From contig NZ_LQNF01000038.1 of NCBI RefSeq assembly GCF_001618145.1, forward strand, positions 1-34,210: 34,210 nt of DNA, read 5' to 3'. The notes below the pieces were generated by a model. The model saw only the letters and a list, made by a program, of their open reading frames with translations, searched no databases and was not told where the DNA came from. Of this stretch, positions 1-8,006 are shown piece after piece (position 1 is the first letter of the stretch; every line of letters starts with the position of its first letter). Position numbers and translations under genes: made by a program. Source of the stretch: Oceanobacillus damuensis. GTDB lineage: Bacteria > Bacillota > Bacilli > Bacillales > Amphibacillaceae.

Positions 1-177
1 TTCGCATTTTACACAAACTGCGAATAAAAAGCTGTAAAACTAAAAGAACGATGGGGTCCAGGTGTATCCAGGCTCCTCAGTGCAAATAGTTAATTCAAAG
101 TCAACTGGAGCAGTGCAACTCATGCCATCCTAATTCTGCCAAGGCTTATTAATCCATTTCCTTCTGCGAAAGTTGAG
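1..177 (+). repeat. Partial copy of dispersed MITE-like repeat (right end)
   Basis: This stretch aligns almost base for base with 20530-20709, with roughly nine bases in ten identical by eye and one 3-base indel. It ends in the same 12-base terminal motif, tgcgaaagttga, at 165-176. The left part of the element lies outside the window. It contains no gene. Because the window begins inside a repeat, it may correspond to an assembly break at a multi-copy sequence; that is inference. Confidence 0.85.
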
Positions 178-204
178 ATATTTAATATAACCATCTGTAT
201 TCGT

Positions 205-240
205 ACGGACTTGCTAATATTAGCAAGTCCGTTTTTTTTC
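205..240 (+). terminator. Rho-independent terminator of an unseen upstream gene
   Basis: A perfect 12-bp stem (acggacttgcta at 205-216, tagcaagtccgt at 221-232) closes a 4-base loop and is followed by eight T's. It reads on the plus strand, so it should end transcription arriving from upstream. The repeat at 1-177 sits between that unseen gene and this terminator. The following 82 bases up to ymfF contain a TATAAT at 244-249 but no convincing -35 box. Confidence 0.9.
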
Positions 241-322
241 CCGTATAATGGATGACAACTGGTAAAATTGTGCAGAATACATGTGGAGAAAAATTATTAT
301 TACATCGTATCGGAGGATATTT

Positions 323-1612
323 ATGGATAGCATTCAGGAAACAATGGAAAACGAAAATGGGATGAATTTACATCTTATTCAGAGTAAAAAATACAAAACG
401 ATCAACCTTGTGGCAAAATTAAGGGCACCACTTGAAAAAGACACCATTACAAAAAGAGCCTTACTTCCATATATTTTAAAGCAAGGAACGAAAAACTATC
501 CGAGCCGAAGCGAACTTCAATTGAAGCTCGATGATCTGTATGGTGCCGTTCTCTCTGTTGATGGCGGGAAAAAGGGAGAAAACCATATCCTTACAATCCG
601 TCTTGAATTTGCCAATGATAAATTCATCCCTGAAGAAACCTCGATTATAGATGAGGCAATCAGTATGTTAAGCGAGATTCTGTTTCATCCAAATGCTAAA
701 GATAATGGATTTGATGAAGCCGTATTTAAACGTGAAAAGGATACGTTAAAACAAAAAATAAATTCGATTCAGGATGATAAAATGAGCTACGCCAATATGC
801 GCCTCATTGATGAAATGTGTAAGGATGAGCCATACGAGCTTCATGTACATGGCTATGAGGAAGACCTAAAGAAAATGACCAATCAAGATTTGTACGACTA
901 TTATAAAACGATGATAGAGCAAGATGATATGGATGTATATGGTCTCGGAGATTTTGACGAAAATACGGTAAAAGACAAAATCACTTCCCAAATGAAGAGG
1001 GAGAAAACGACTCCAATTGGATATGATTCTGCGAAAGCAAAAAAATCTGCAGGTGAAACAAAAGAAATAATTGAAAACCAGAATGTCCAACAGGCAAAAC
1101 TGCATATAGGTTATCGTACCAATACGGTGTTTCAGGACGATGGGTATTTCGCCTTGCAGGTGTACAATGGATTATTCGGTGGTTTTCCAAGTTCCAAGCT
1201 ATTTATCAATGTAAGGGAGAAGAACAGTCTGGCCTATTACGCATCTTCCCGTGTGGAGAGCCATAAAGGCTTGCTATTTGTATTTAGCGGAATAGCCCCG
1301 GAAGATTTCGAAAAGGCGAGGGATATTATCCGGGTTCAGGTGACTGCAATGAAAAACGGAGAGTTTTCGGAGGAAGACTTGAGTGAAACAAAGGATCTGA
1401 TTGTCAATCAGTTTAAAGAAACAATGGACCATCCACAAGGCTTGATTGAAATGATGTATCAGCAAGTCGTAGGCAATAAGACTTTAACGCCCGAACAATT
1501 GATAGAAGGTATTCGTAAGGTTACGAAAAATGAGGTTATCCAGGTGGCAGCGGAAATAGAAGAGGATACCGTTTACTTATTAACAAGTGAAGGAGGGTCA
1601 AAAGATGAATAA
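323..1612 (+). CDS. ymfF: YmfF, M16-family peptidase-like protein without zinc motif
   Basis: This is a 429-residue protein of the M16 (insulinase/processing peptidase) fold, colinear with B. subtilis YmfF throughout (for example KRALLPYILKQGT near the N-terminus). The zinc-binding HxxEH signature of active M16 enzymes is absent, so it is probably the non-catalytic partner of the neighbouring YmfH, as in other two-subunit M16 enzymes such as mitochondrial processing peptidase. The ATG at 323 is chosen because cggagga lies just ahead of it and the family alignment begins there; an in-frame ATG at 281 would add 14 unrelated residues. Its end overlaps ymfH by 8 bp, indicating coupled translation. 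The substrate is unknown. Confidence 0.92.
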   Translation: MDSIQETMENENGMNLHLIQSKKYKTINLVAKLRAPLEKDTITKRALLPYILKQGTKNYPSRSELQLKLDDLYGAVLSVDGGKKGENHILTIRLEFANDKFIPEETSIIDEAISMLSEILFHPNAKDNGFDEAVFKREKDTLKQKINSIQDDKMSYANMRLIDEMCKDEPYELHVHGYEEDLKKMTNQDLYDYYKTMIEQDDMDVYGLGDFDENTVKDKITSQMKREKTTPIGYDSAKAKKSAGETKEIIENQNVQQAKLHIGYRTNTVFQDDGYFALQVYNGLFGGFPSSKLFINVREKNSLAYYASSRVESHKGLLFVFSGIAPEDFEKARDIIRVQVTAMKNGEFSEEDLSETKDLIVNQFKETMDHPQGLIEMMYQQVVGNKTLTPEQLIEGIRKVTKNEVIQVAAEIEEDTVYLLTSEGGSKDE

Positions 1613-2888
1613 ACAGACGTACCGGGAAATAAATGAAACGATCTATTCAGAAAAGCTTGATAATGGACTGAGCGTTTTTTTACTGCCAAAGCCGGAAATG
1701 GCAAAAGCATATGGTATATTTTCAACGAATTATGGATCTATTGACCAAACTTTTGTACCATTAGGCGAAACAGAAGAGACGAGTGTACCTGAAGGGGTAG
1801 CGCATTTTCTGGAGCATAAACTTTTCGAAAAAGAGGATCGGGATGTTTTTGCGGATTTCGGGAAGCAAGGTGCATCTCCAAATGCATATACATCGTTTAC
1901 AAAGACAGCTTATTTATTTTCTGCCACAGCTAATATCGAAAAAAACGTGGAGACATTGATTGATTTTGTGCAGGACCCATATTTCTCAGAGAAGTCGGTG
2001 GAAAAGGAGAAAGGCATCATTTCCCAGGAGATAAAGATGTACGATGATCAGCCTGACTGGCAGTCGTTTATGGGCACAATTAAGAGTATGTTCCATCATC
2101 ATCCGGTAAAAATTGATATAGCGGGAACAGTGGAATCGATCACTTCGATTACGAAGGATGATCTATATACGTGTTATCATACGTTTTACCATCCGGAAAA
2201 CATGTCTTTATTCGTTGCAGGAAACTTTGATGCCGAAAAGATGATGGATATGATCAAGTTAAATCAGAGAAACAAGACCTTTAAGGAAATGGAAGAGCTT
2301 ATGCGTAATTTTCCGGAAGAACCAGAAGATGTAGCGATGAAGGAAAATAAGATTACAATGCCTGTTTCAATACCCAAATGTACCATAGGGATTAAAGAGT
2401 CCAGTGCTGAATTGGATAAAGACGAATTCCTTCGCAAAGATTTGCTTGGAGGTATGGTATTAAGTCATTTCTTTTCCAGGGGGGGTCCATTCTATCAGGA
2501 GCTTTACAAAGACAATCTGATTGATGACAGTTTTTATTTTGAAACCAATCTTGAAAAAAACTTTGGCTATACCCTGATAGGGAGCAATACGGACAAACCG
2601 GAAGAATTTTCAAAAAGAGTAATGGAATTATTGCTTTCCACTAAGGAAGCTGAATTTACTGAAGAAGAGTTTTCAAGAATGAAGAAAAAGAAAATCGGTC
2701 AGATGCTGCGGTCGATGAACTCGCTTGAATTCATTGCCAATAAATTTACTGCCTATCATACAATGGGAATCAATTTATTTGAAATTATTCCCGAAATCCA
2801 AAAGCTGACCCTGAAGGATGCTAATCTTTTTATGAAAAACTGGATCAGCAAAAATCGCCTGTCAGCATGTACGATTTCGGCAGAATAG
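1605..2888 (+). CDS. ymfH: YmfH, M16-family zinc metallopeptidase
   Basis: This 427-residue M16 peptidase carries the zinc motif HFLEH at residues 67-71, with the downstream glutamate ligand expected around E135-E142 (KEKGIISQEI). It is the catalytic half of a YmfF/YmfH pair. M16 enzymes enclose and cleave short peptides or unfolded segments; relatives in Firmicutes act on small secreted or processed peptides, but the natural substrate here is unknown. The start at 1605 has ggaggg a few bases upstream and lies inside the last codons of ymfF; the ATG at 1587 lacks such a site. ymfI follows after 10 bases, so ymfF-ymfH-ymfI(-ymfJ) looks like one transcription unit. Confidence 0.93.
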   Translation: MNKQTYREINETIYSEKLDNGLSVFLLPKPEMAKAYGIFSTNYGSIDQTFVPLGETEETSVPEGVAHFLEHKLFEKEDRDVFADFGKQGASPNAYTSFTKTAYLFSATANIEKNVETLIDFVQDPYFSEKSVEKEKGIISQEIKMYDDQPDWQSFMGTIKSMFHHHPVKIDIAGTVESITSITKDDLYTCYHTFYHPENMSLFVAGNFDAEKMMDMIKLNQRNKTFKEMEELMRNFPEEPEDVAMKENKITMPVSIPKCTIGIKESSAELDKDEFLRKDLLGGMVLSHFFSRGGPFYQELYKDNLIDDSFYFETNLEKNFGYTLIGSNTDKPEEFSKRVMELLLSTKEAEFTEEEFSRMKKKKIGQMLRSMNSLEFIANKFTAYHTMGINLFEIIPEIQKLTLKDANLFMKNWISKNRLSACTISAE

Positions 2889-2898
2889 GGAGACAATT

Positions 2899-3615
2899 AT
2901 GGGGGAAAATGTTCTGATTGTAGGCGCTAGCGGAGATATTGGAGTTGCTGTCTCAGAACGCCTTATGGATGATGGATATAATGTATTGCTTCATTACAAT
3001 AAAAATAAAGAAAACATAGAAAAACTAAGGGACAAGATGAATGGGGAAAATGTACTTGCGGTCATTCAGGCTGATTTAAGCAAAACACGAGAAATCAGGA
3101 AATTTCTTTCCGAGCTTGTGCTGCCTGTAGATTATATCGTGTTTGCAGGTGGGGCTGCCCATTACGGACTATTGCAGGATACTTCCGAAACGACGATGGA
3201 TGCTATGCTGAATTTGCATGTAAAAGCTCCATGGATGATTTCAAAGCACCTTTTGCCTCGAATGATTCGGAGCAAAAAAGGAAAAATCGTATTTATTACT
3301 TCAATCTGGGGGAGTTTGGGTGCAAGCTATGAAGTAGTATATTCATCTGTGAAGGGTGCGCAGAACAGCTTTGTTAAAGCTCTGGCAAAGGAAGTAGCCC
3401 CTTCAGGGATTGCGGTCAATGCAATCAGTCCAGGATATATCGAAACAAAGATGAACAGCCATCTGTCTGCGGATGAAAGGCTGGCTATTATAGCGGAAAT
3501 TCCAATAAACAGGGCAGGGCTGCCGACAGAAATCGCTCACTCGGTCAGCTTCCTGCTTGATGACAGGTCAAGCTATATTCAGGGCGAGATTATCAATATT
3601 ACCGGCGGATGGTAA
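2899..3615 (+). CDS. ymfI: YmfI, elongation factor P 5-aminopentanone reductase (SDR family)
   Basis: A 238-residue short-chain dehydrogenase/reductase. The N-terminal GASGDIG is the Rossmann dinucleotide-binding motif. The catalytic serine lies in FITSIWGS, and YSSVK is the YxxxK active-site pair. In B. subtilis YmfI reduces a 5-aminopentanone group on a lysine of elongation factor P to 5-aminopentanol, a modification that helps translation of certain proline-rich stretches and swarming. Synteny (behind ymfFH, ahead of the DUF3243 gene) supports orthology over a FabG-type reductase, though the sequence family alone would not separate the two. EF-P itself is not in this window. Confidence 0.88.
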   Translation: MGENVLIVGASGDIGVAVSERLMDDGYNVLLHYNKNKENIEKLRDKMNGENVLAVIQADLSKTREIRKFLSELVLPVDYIVFAGGAAHYGLLQDTSETTMDAMLNLHVKAPWMISKHLLPRMIRSKKGKIVFITSIWGSLGASYEVVYSSVKGAQNSFVKALAKEVAPSGIAVNAISPGYIETKMNSHLSADERLAIIAEIPINRAGLPTEIAHSVSFLLDDRSSYIQGEIINITGGW

Positions 3616-3694
3616 GGAAACTCTATTTTTCTTGTATAAATTATGGATAAAGTCAAATACTATGCAGGATAAAACGAATAGAGGAGGCATCCCA

Positions 3695-3943
3695 ATGTCA
3701 GTTCTTGATAATTTTGAATCATGGAAAGGCTTTTTGGCTAATCGGCTCCAGCAGGCACAGCAGCAGGGCATGGATCAGCAAACCATATCCAATGTTGCTG
3801 CTGAGGTAGGCGATTATCTGGCTCAGAGTGTAGAAGCAAAAAATGGTGAAGAAGAGGCATTAAAAGAGTTATGGAATGCAGCATCCGAACAGGAACAGCA
3901 GGCAATAGCAAATGTTATGTTAAAACTTGTACAAAACAAGTAA
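3695..3943 (+). CDS. ymfJ: YmfJ, small DUF3243 protein of unknown function
   Basis: An 82-residue soluble, helical protein rich in Gln and Glu, matching the DUF3243 family (YmfJ) in length and in position between ymfI and ymfK. It has no signal peptide or membrane segment. The start is fixed by gaggagg at 3681-3687 ahead of the ATG at 3695; an open frame extends back to 3557 into ymfI but would be an out-of-family extension. A terminator follows 25 bases after the stop, so it ends the ymfF-ymfJ unit. No function is established for this family. Confidence 0.88.
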   Translation: MSVLDNFESWKGFLANRLQQAQQQGMDQQTISNVAAEVGDYLAQSVEAKNGEEEALKELWNAASEQEQQAIANVMLKLVQNK

Positions 3944-3967
3944 ATAATGAATGCATATTTTCATTTT

Positions 3968-4000
3968 AAAAGCTGTATAGATTTCTCTATGCAGCTTTTT
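3968..4000 (+). terminator. Rho-independent terminator after ymfJ
   Basis: The stem aaagctgtatag / ctatgcagctttt, with one G-T pair, has a 6-base loop and a T-run. It closes the ymfF-ymfJ unit. The next ~160 bases up to ymfK are very AT-rich and should hold its promoter, but I could not pick a clear box pair. Confidence 0.85.
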
Positions 4001-4164
4001 CCAATGTGTAAATAATATTAAATGGAAACATACGGTAATTTCTATTTAGAAAAAGAAAAAATAATGTTATATTACTAATAGAATGTTTTTTTATTGGGTA
4101 TATAACATTAAACAGTATTTAATTGCTTAATATGTATAAAGTATGTAAAATTAAGGAGTTAATT

Positions 4165-4956
4165 ATGGAAAGAACAGAATGGTATCTGGAATATGAAATT
4201 CAAATTAACCGTCCAGGATTATTGGGTGATATATCCTCATTACTGGGTATGCTTTCAATTAATATTATAACAATTAATGGTGTGGAAAATTCCAGAAGGG
4301 GAATGCTCCTTCTTTCTAAATATGATGAAAATATTACACGGTTACGATCGATTCTCCAAACAATGGAAACTATTAAGCTGTTTAAATTAAGGAAGCCTAA
4401 GCTTAGGGATAAAATGGCTGTCCGTCATGGAAAATATATACACACAGATAGTGATGACAGAAAAACGATCCGATTTGTCCGTGATGAATTAGGTCTCCTT
4501 GTTGATTTTATGGCTGAGCTCTATAAGCAGGAAGGCCATAAATTGATTGGCATCCGGGGCATGCCAAGAGTCGGGAAAACAGAATCTGTTGTTGCTGCCA
4601 GTGTATGCGCCAATAAACGATGGTTGTTTGTATCAAGCACCATGATAAAGCAGACTGTGCGGAGCCAGCTGATTGAGGGCGAATATAACACGGATAATAT
4701 CTATATTGTTGACGGAGTCGTTTCCAAAAGAAAAGCGAATGAGAAACATTGGCAGCTGATTCGCGAAATAATGCAGCTCCCAGCCATAAAGGTAGTGGAG
4801 CATCCGGATATCTTTGTACAGTCAACAGAGTATAGTATGGATGATTTCGATTACATTATTGAGCTCAGAACAGATAAAGATCAGGAAATAACATATGAAT
4901 CGGTAGAAAAACAGCAATTCAGCGAACAAGGCGGTTTTTCTATGTTTGATTTCTAA
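4165..4956 (+). CDS. ymfK: YmfK, conserved ACT-like plus P-loop protein (DUF3388)
   Basis: A 263-residue protein very close to B. subtilis YmfK along its whole length. Residues 5-75 look like an ACT-type ligand-binding domain (EIQINRPGLLGDISSLLGML is the typical beta-alpha start). Residues 132-139, GMPRVGKT, fit a Walker A loop (GxxxxGKT), followed by VVAASVCANKRWLFVSS, so the C-terminal half is probably a nucleotide-binding P-loop domain. The function is unknown. The start at 4165 is preceded by aaggagt and matches the family; an upstream in-frame start would add 14 unrelated residues. It stands alone between a terminator and rodZ, which begins 17 bases after its stop, so the two are probably cotranscribed. 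Confidence 0.9.
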   Translation: MERTEWYLEYEIQINRPGLLGDISSLLGMLSINIITINGVENSRRGMLLLSKYDENITRLRSILQTMETIKLFKLRKPKLRDKMAVRHGKYIHTDSDDRKTIRFVRDELGLLVDFMAELYKQEGHKLIGIRGMPRVGKTESVVAASVCANKRWLFVSSTMIKQTVRSQLIEGEYNTDNIYIVDGVVSKRKANEKHWQLIREIMQLPAIKVVEHPDIFVQSTEYSMDDFDYIIELRTDKDQEITYESVEKQQFSEQGGFSMFDF

Positions 4957-4973
4957 AATGGAAGGTGTTATGT

Positions 4974-5906
4974 ATGGATGTAGGGGCGAAACTGAAAGAA
5001 GCACGTCTTGCTAGTGGGTTATCGCTGGACAGTCTGCAGGAAACAACAAAAATACAAAAAAGATACTTAGTAGCAATTGAAGAAGGTAACCTGCATATTT
5101 TACCCGGTAAATTCTATGCACGTGCATTTATTAAGGAATATGCAAATGCAGTCGGATTAGATTCAAGTGGATTGCTTGAAGAGTATAAAGAAGAGATACC
5201 GAATACATCTGAAGAAGAAAATGTCCAATATACGAGAATACAACGTACAAGAAAAGAAAGCAATACAGATAAAGGGTCAGGCATAGCCTCTTTTGTTCCA
5301 ACGATTAGTGTTGTTTTGCTTATCATTGGTATCCTTTTTGTTGCATGGTGGTTTATTCGTGAAAATATGGCCGAAGATAGTGCTGCACCAGAGGAAGAGC
5401 CACAGGAAAACATAATTATTACAAATCCCGATAACACAGGTTCAGATTCACCTGAAGATGAATCGGACGATGAGACTGGTGAAGGTGGAGCAGAAGAAAC
5501 TGATGACGAGAATTCCGCAGAAGAGGATACCTCAGAAAATACTGAAGCGGATGAGCAGGAACCAGAAATAATTGTCGTTGAGGAAGGTACTGGAAGCACG
5601 CCAGCGTCTACGCTGGAAGTAAATAATGCAGGTGATGAAGTAATCATTACCCTTGAATCGGTCAACTCCAATAATACCTGGCTGGAGATCAGGGATGAAG
5701 ACAGTGATGAGGTATTTTATAATGCCAACTTTGATGAAGATAGCTCCCCGCATGAATTTGATGTGAGTGATTCAGAAACAGTCTACTTCAATGTCGGTAA
5801 CGCTCCGGCATTAAGGATCTTAGTCAACGGTGTGGAATTGGAATATCCGGTTGATACATCCAAGGTACACCAGAAATTGTATGTGAATATCAACAAGGCT
5901 GAATAA
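4974..5906 (+). CDS. rodZ: RodZ (YmfM), cytoskeleton-associated membrane protein for rod shape
   Basis: A 310-residue bitopic membrane protein. Residues 1-75 form the RodZ helix-turn-helix domain (KLKEARLASGLSLDSLQE), which in relatives binds MreB. A basic linker precedes a single transmembrane helix at about 106-128. The extracellular part begins with a long, strongly acidic Glu/Asp/Ser/Thr linker and ends in a DUF4115-type beta domain. It anchors the MreB elongation machinery to the membrane. The ATG at 4974 has gaagg eight bases upstream; an in-frame GTG at 4965 overlaps that site and is rejected. The very acidic extracellular linker would suit a salt-tolerant organism, but that is only a hint. 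Confidence 0.9.
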   Translation: MDVGAKLKEARLASGLSLDSLQETTKIQKRYLVAIEEGNLHILPGKFYARAFIKEYANAVGLDSSGLLEEYKEEIPNTSEEENVQYTRIQRTRKESNTDKGSGIASFVPTISVVLLIIGILFVAWWFIRENMAEDSAAPEEEPQENIIITNPDNTGSDSPEDESDDETGEGGAEETDDENSAEEDTSENTEADEQEPEIIVVEEGTGSTPASTLEVNNAGDEVIITLESVNSNNTWLEIRDEDSDEVFYNANFDEDSSPHEFDVSDSETVYFNVGNAPALRILVNGVELEYPVDTSKVHQKLYVNINKAE

Positions 5907-5926
5907 AAAACACGGTCTGAAATGAT

Positions 5927-5962
5927 AAACCCTTCCCTTTACCTTTTCGGAAGGGTTTTATC
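5927..5962 (+). terminator. Rho-independent terminator after rodZ
   Basis: The 10-bp stem aaacccttcc / ggaagggttt encloses a 12-base loop and runs into TTTT. It separates ymfK-rodZ from pgsA-cinA. Confidence 0.85.
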
Positions 5963-6006
5963 TCATTTTAAAGCTGAACACAGATCCCTTAGGAGGAATT
6001 TTACCA

Positions 6007-6585
6007 ATGAACCTACCAAATAAATTAACATTTTCACGCATTTTAATGATTCCTGTCTTTATCATTCTATTGTCCGTACCCTTTGATTGGGGGAGCTGGG
6101 ATATTGGCGCTGCGGAGCTTCCGGCAGCCCATTTTGCAGCGGCCGTGATTTTTATTATTGCTGCAGCAACCGACTGGGTGGATGGTTATTATGCAAGAAA
6201 GTATAATCTTGTGACGAATCTCGGGAAATTTATGGATCCATTGGCAGATAAGCTGTTAGTTTCAGCTGCGCTTATTTTACTTATTGAAATGGGGCTGGCA
6301 CCGGCCTGGGTCGTCATTGTCATTATCAGTCGAGAATTTGCAGTAACCGGCCTTCGCTTGGTTGCAGCCGGAGAAGGGGTTGTACTTGCAGCCGGACAAA
6401 TGGGTAAGCTCAAAACAGCTACTCAAATGATTGCCATTGCTATCCTGTTATTGCACAACTTCCCGTTCTCTTATATAGATTTTCCATTCGGAACAATAAT
6501 GCTCTACCTCGCATTATTCTTTACCGTAGTATCTGGTGTTGATTATTTTGTTAAAAACTGGCATGTTATGAGGGATTCAAAATAA
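6007..6585 (+). CDS. pgsA: CDP-diacylglycerol--glycerol-3-phosphate 3-phosphatidyltransferase
   Basis: A 192-residue integral membrane enzyme that makes phosphatidylglycerophosphate, the committed step to phosphatidylglycerol and cardiolipin. The CDP-alcohol phosphatidyltransferase signature is complete: D56, D59-G60, A63-R64, G73, D77 and D81 in DWVDGYYARKYNL...GKFMDPLADK. Several hydrophobic helices surround it, as in the family. aggagg at 5991-5996 supports the start. The stop overlaps the cinA start by one base (TAATG), so the two genes are translationally coupled, the usual arrangement in Bacillaceae. Confidence 0.95.
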   Translation: MNLPNKLTFSRILMIPVFIILLSVPFDWGSWDIGAAELPAAHFAAAVIFIIAAATDWVDGYYARKYNLVTNLGKFMDPLADKLLVSAALILLIEMGLAPAWVVIVIISREFAVTGLRLVAAGEGVVLAAGQMGKLKTATQMIAIAILLLHNFPFSYIDFPFGTIMLYLALFFTVVSGVDYFVKNWHVMRDSK

Positions 6586-7829
6586 TGAGACAATACAAGG
6601 CGGAAATTGTTGCTGTTGGAACAGAGCTGTTACTCGGACAAATTGCCAACACAAACGCACAGTGGTTATCACAGCAGCTGGCGATGTATGGAATCAATGT
6701 ATACAACCATGCAGTAGTTGGTGACAATCTGCAAAGGGTCGAAGAAGCTTTCAGGCTTGCTCAAAACAGATCGGATATGATCATTGTCACCGGTGGGCTT
6801 GGCCCGACTGAAGATGATTTGACAAGGGAAGCATTTCAGCTTATCAGTAAGATGGAACTCGTTGAAGATAAACAGTCGATGGAAAAGATTGAATTGTTTT
6901 TTAAAAATCAAAATAGAACAATGACACCAAACAACCGGAAACAGGCCCGCGTGTTTAAAGGTTGTACGGTACTGAAAAACAATGCCGGCATGGCTCCTGG
7001 AATGAAGGTTGAACTGGAAGGTAAAACGTGGTTTTTCCTTCCTGGGGTGCCACGAGAAATGAAGCAAATTGCTGGTGAGAAGATTTTCCCGTCTATTAAG
7101 GAGTTAACCGGGAGCAATCAGATTATAAAATCACTCGTGCTTAAATTTATCGGCATCGGCGAATCAACTTTAGAGCATAAATTAAAAGATCTTATCCAGG
7201 CACAGACCAATCCTACGATAGCCCCGCTTGCCCAGGAGGATGGCGTAGTGATTCGATTAACTGCAAAAGAAGATTCTGAAGCTGATCTCGATTCGTTACT
7301 GAACAACACAAAAACAGAAATTCTTGATAGAGTGGGGAACTATTATTTTGGAGAAGATGAACAGGTTATCGAACAGGTGATCGTCCAGCTGCTGGCGAAC
7401 CAAAATAAAAAAGTGGCTGCCGCAGAAAGCTTGACAGGTGGAATGTTTACCGAAAAGATAGTTTCCGTAGACGGTGCCTCTGCTGTCTGCCCAGGTGGAA
7501 TTGTTTGTTACGATGCGAAAATCAAGCGTGACGTGCTTGGTGTTTCTGCAGAAACAATAGGCTCCAAAGGTACTGTGAGTGAAGAATGTGCATTGGAAAT
7601 GGCTGAGAATGTAAGGCGGCTTTTCGGATCACACGTCGGCATCGCCTTTACTGGTGTTGCCGGACCAACGGAGACAGAGGGAAAGCCTGTAGGGGAAGTG
7701 TTCATCTCGATAAGTGATGGAAGCGGGTATCAGAAGGTGGAGCGATTTTTATTTGCGGGGAACCGTGATTCGATAAGAAAAAGAGCCTGTGTAAAAGGAT
7801 TGGAAATGATTTTTAATTATTTAAAATGA
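6585..7829 (+). CDS. cinA: CinA, competence/damage-inducible protein A
   Basis: A 414-residue, two-domain CinA. The N-terminal half has the MoaB/MogA-like fold (EIVAVGTELLLGQIANTNA, VTGGLGPTEDDLTREA), which in relatives is an ADP-ribose pyrophosphatase-like (COG1058) domain. The C-terminal half (AAAESLTGGMFTEKI, GIAFTGVAGPTETEGKPVG) is the nicotinamide-nucleotide amidohydrolase (PncC) domain used in NAD salvage. In competent Firmicutes cinA is cotranscribed with recA and CinA binds RecA. Here recA has its own promoter 119 bases downstream, and no terminator separates the two, so readthrough is possible. Confidence 0.93.
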   Translation: MRQYKAEIVAVGTELLLGQIANTNAQWLSQQLAMYGINVYNHAVVGDNLQRVEEAFRLAQNRSDMIIVTGGLGPTEDDLTREAFQLISKMELVEDKQSMEKIELFFKNQNRTMTPNNRKQARVFKGCTVLKNNAGMAPGMKVELEGKTWFFLPGVPREMKQIAGEKIFPSIKELTGSNQIIKSLVLKFIGIGESTLEHKLKDLIQAQTNPTIAPLAQEDGVVIRLTAKEDSEADLDSLLNNTKTEILDRVGNYYFGEDEQVIEQVIVQLLANQNKKVAAAESLTGGMFTEKIVSVDGASAVCPGGIVCYDAKIKRDVLGVSAETIGSKGTVSEECALEMAENVRRLFGSHVGIAFTGVAGPTETEGKPVGEVFISISDGSGYQKVERFLFAGNRDSIRKRACVKGLEMIFNYLK

Positions 7830-7925
7830 TAATTTGTGCCACTGTTTATAGCTTAAATTACAATAATTGACCAATGTATGTGCCCAACAATTCTGTTTTT
7901 GAAGAATTTTAACTATAAAAACATA

Positions 7926-7939
7926 AGAACATCCATTCG
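7926..7939. promoter_or_regulatory. Probable LexA (DinR) operator upstream of recA
   Basis: agaacatccattcg fits the Firmicutes LexA core GAAC-N4-GTTC with one substitution (ATTC for GTTC). It lies just upstream of the recA -35 box, where the B. subtilis recA operator also lies. The match is imperfect, so binding is inferred. Confidence 0.6.
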
Positions 7940-7947
7940 TTTTTTTC

Positions 7948-7976
7948 TTGTTAAATATCTCAAAACACTGTATGAT
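7948..7976 (+). promoter_or_regulatory. Sigma-A promoter of recA
   Basis: TTGTTA and TATGAT are separated by 17 bases. They lie about 30 bases ahead of the recA start and directly downstream of the LexA-box-like site. Confidence 0.7.
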
Positions 7977-8006
7977 ATAGATAGATAATTTAAGGAGGTA
8001 GTTTCT

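Noticed and set aside
3557-3694. Extension of ymfJ back into ymfI
   Set aside because: gaggagg immediately precedes the ATG at 3695, and the family is about 80 residues long.
5114-5671. Long minus-strand open frame of 185 codons opposite rodZ
   Set aside because: It is the mirror of the Glu/Asp-rich rodZ linker, giving a Ser-rich low-complexity frame with no ribosome site or family resemblance.
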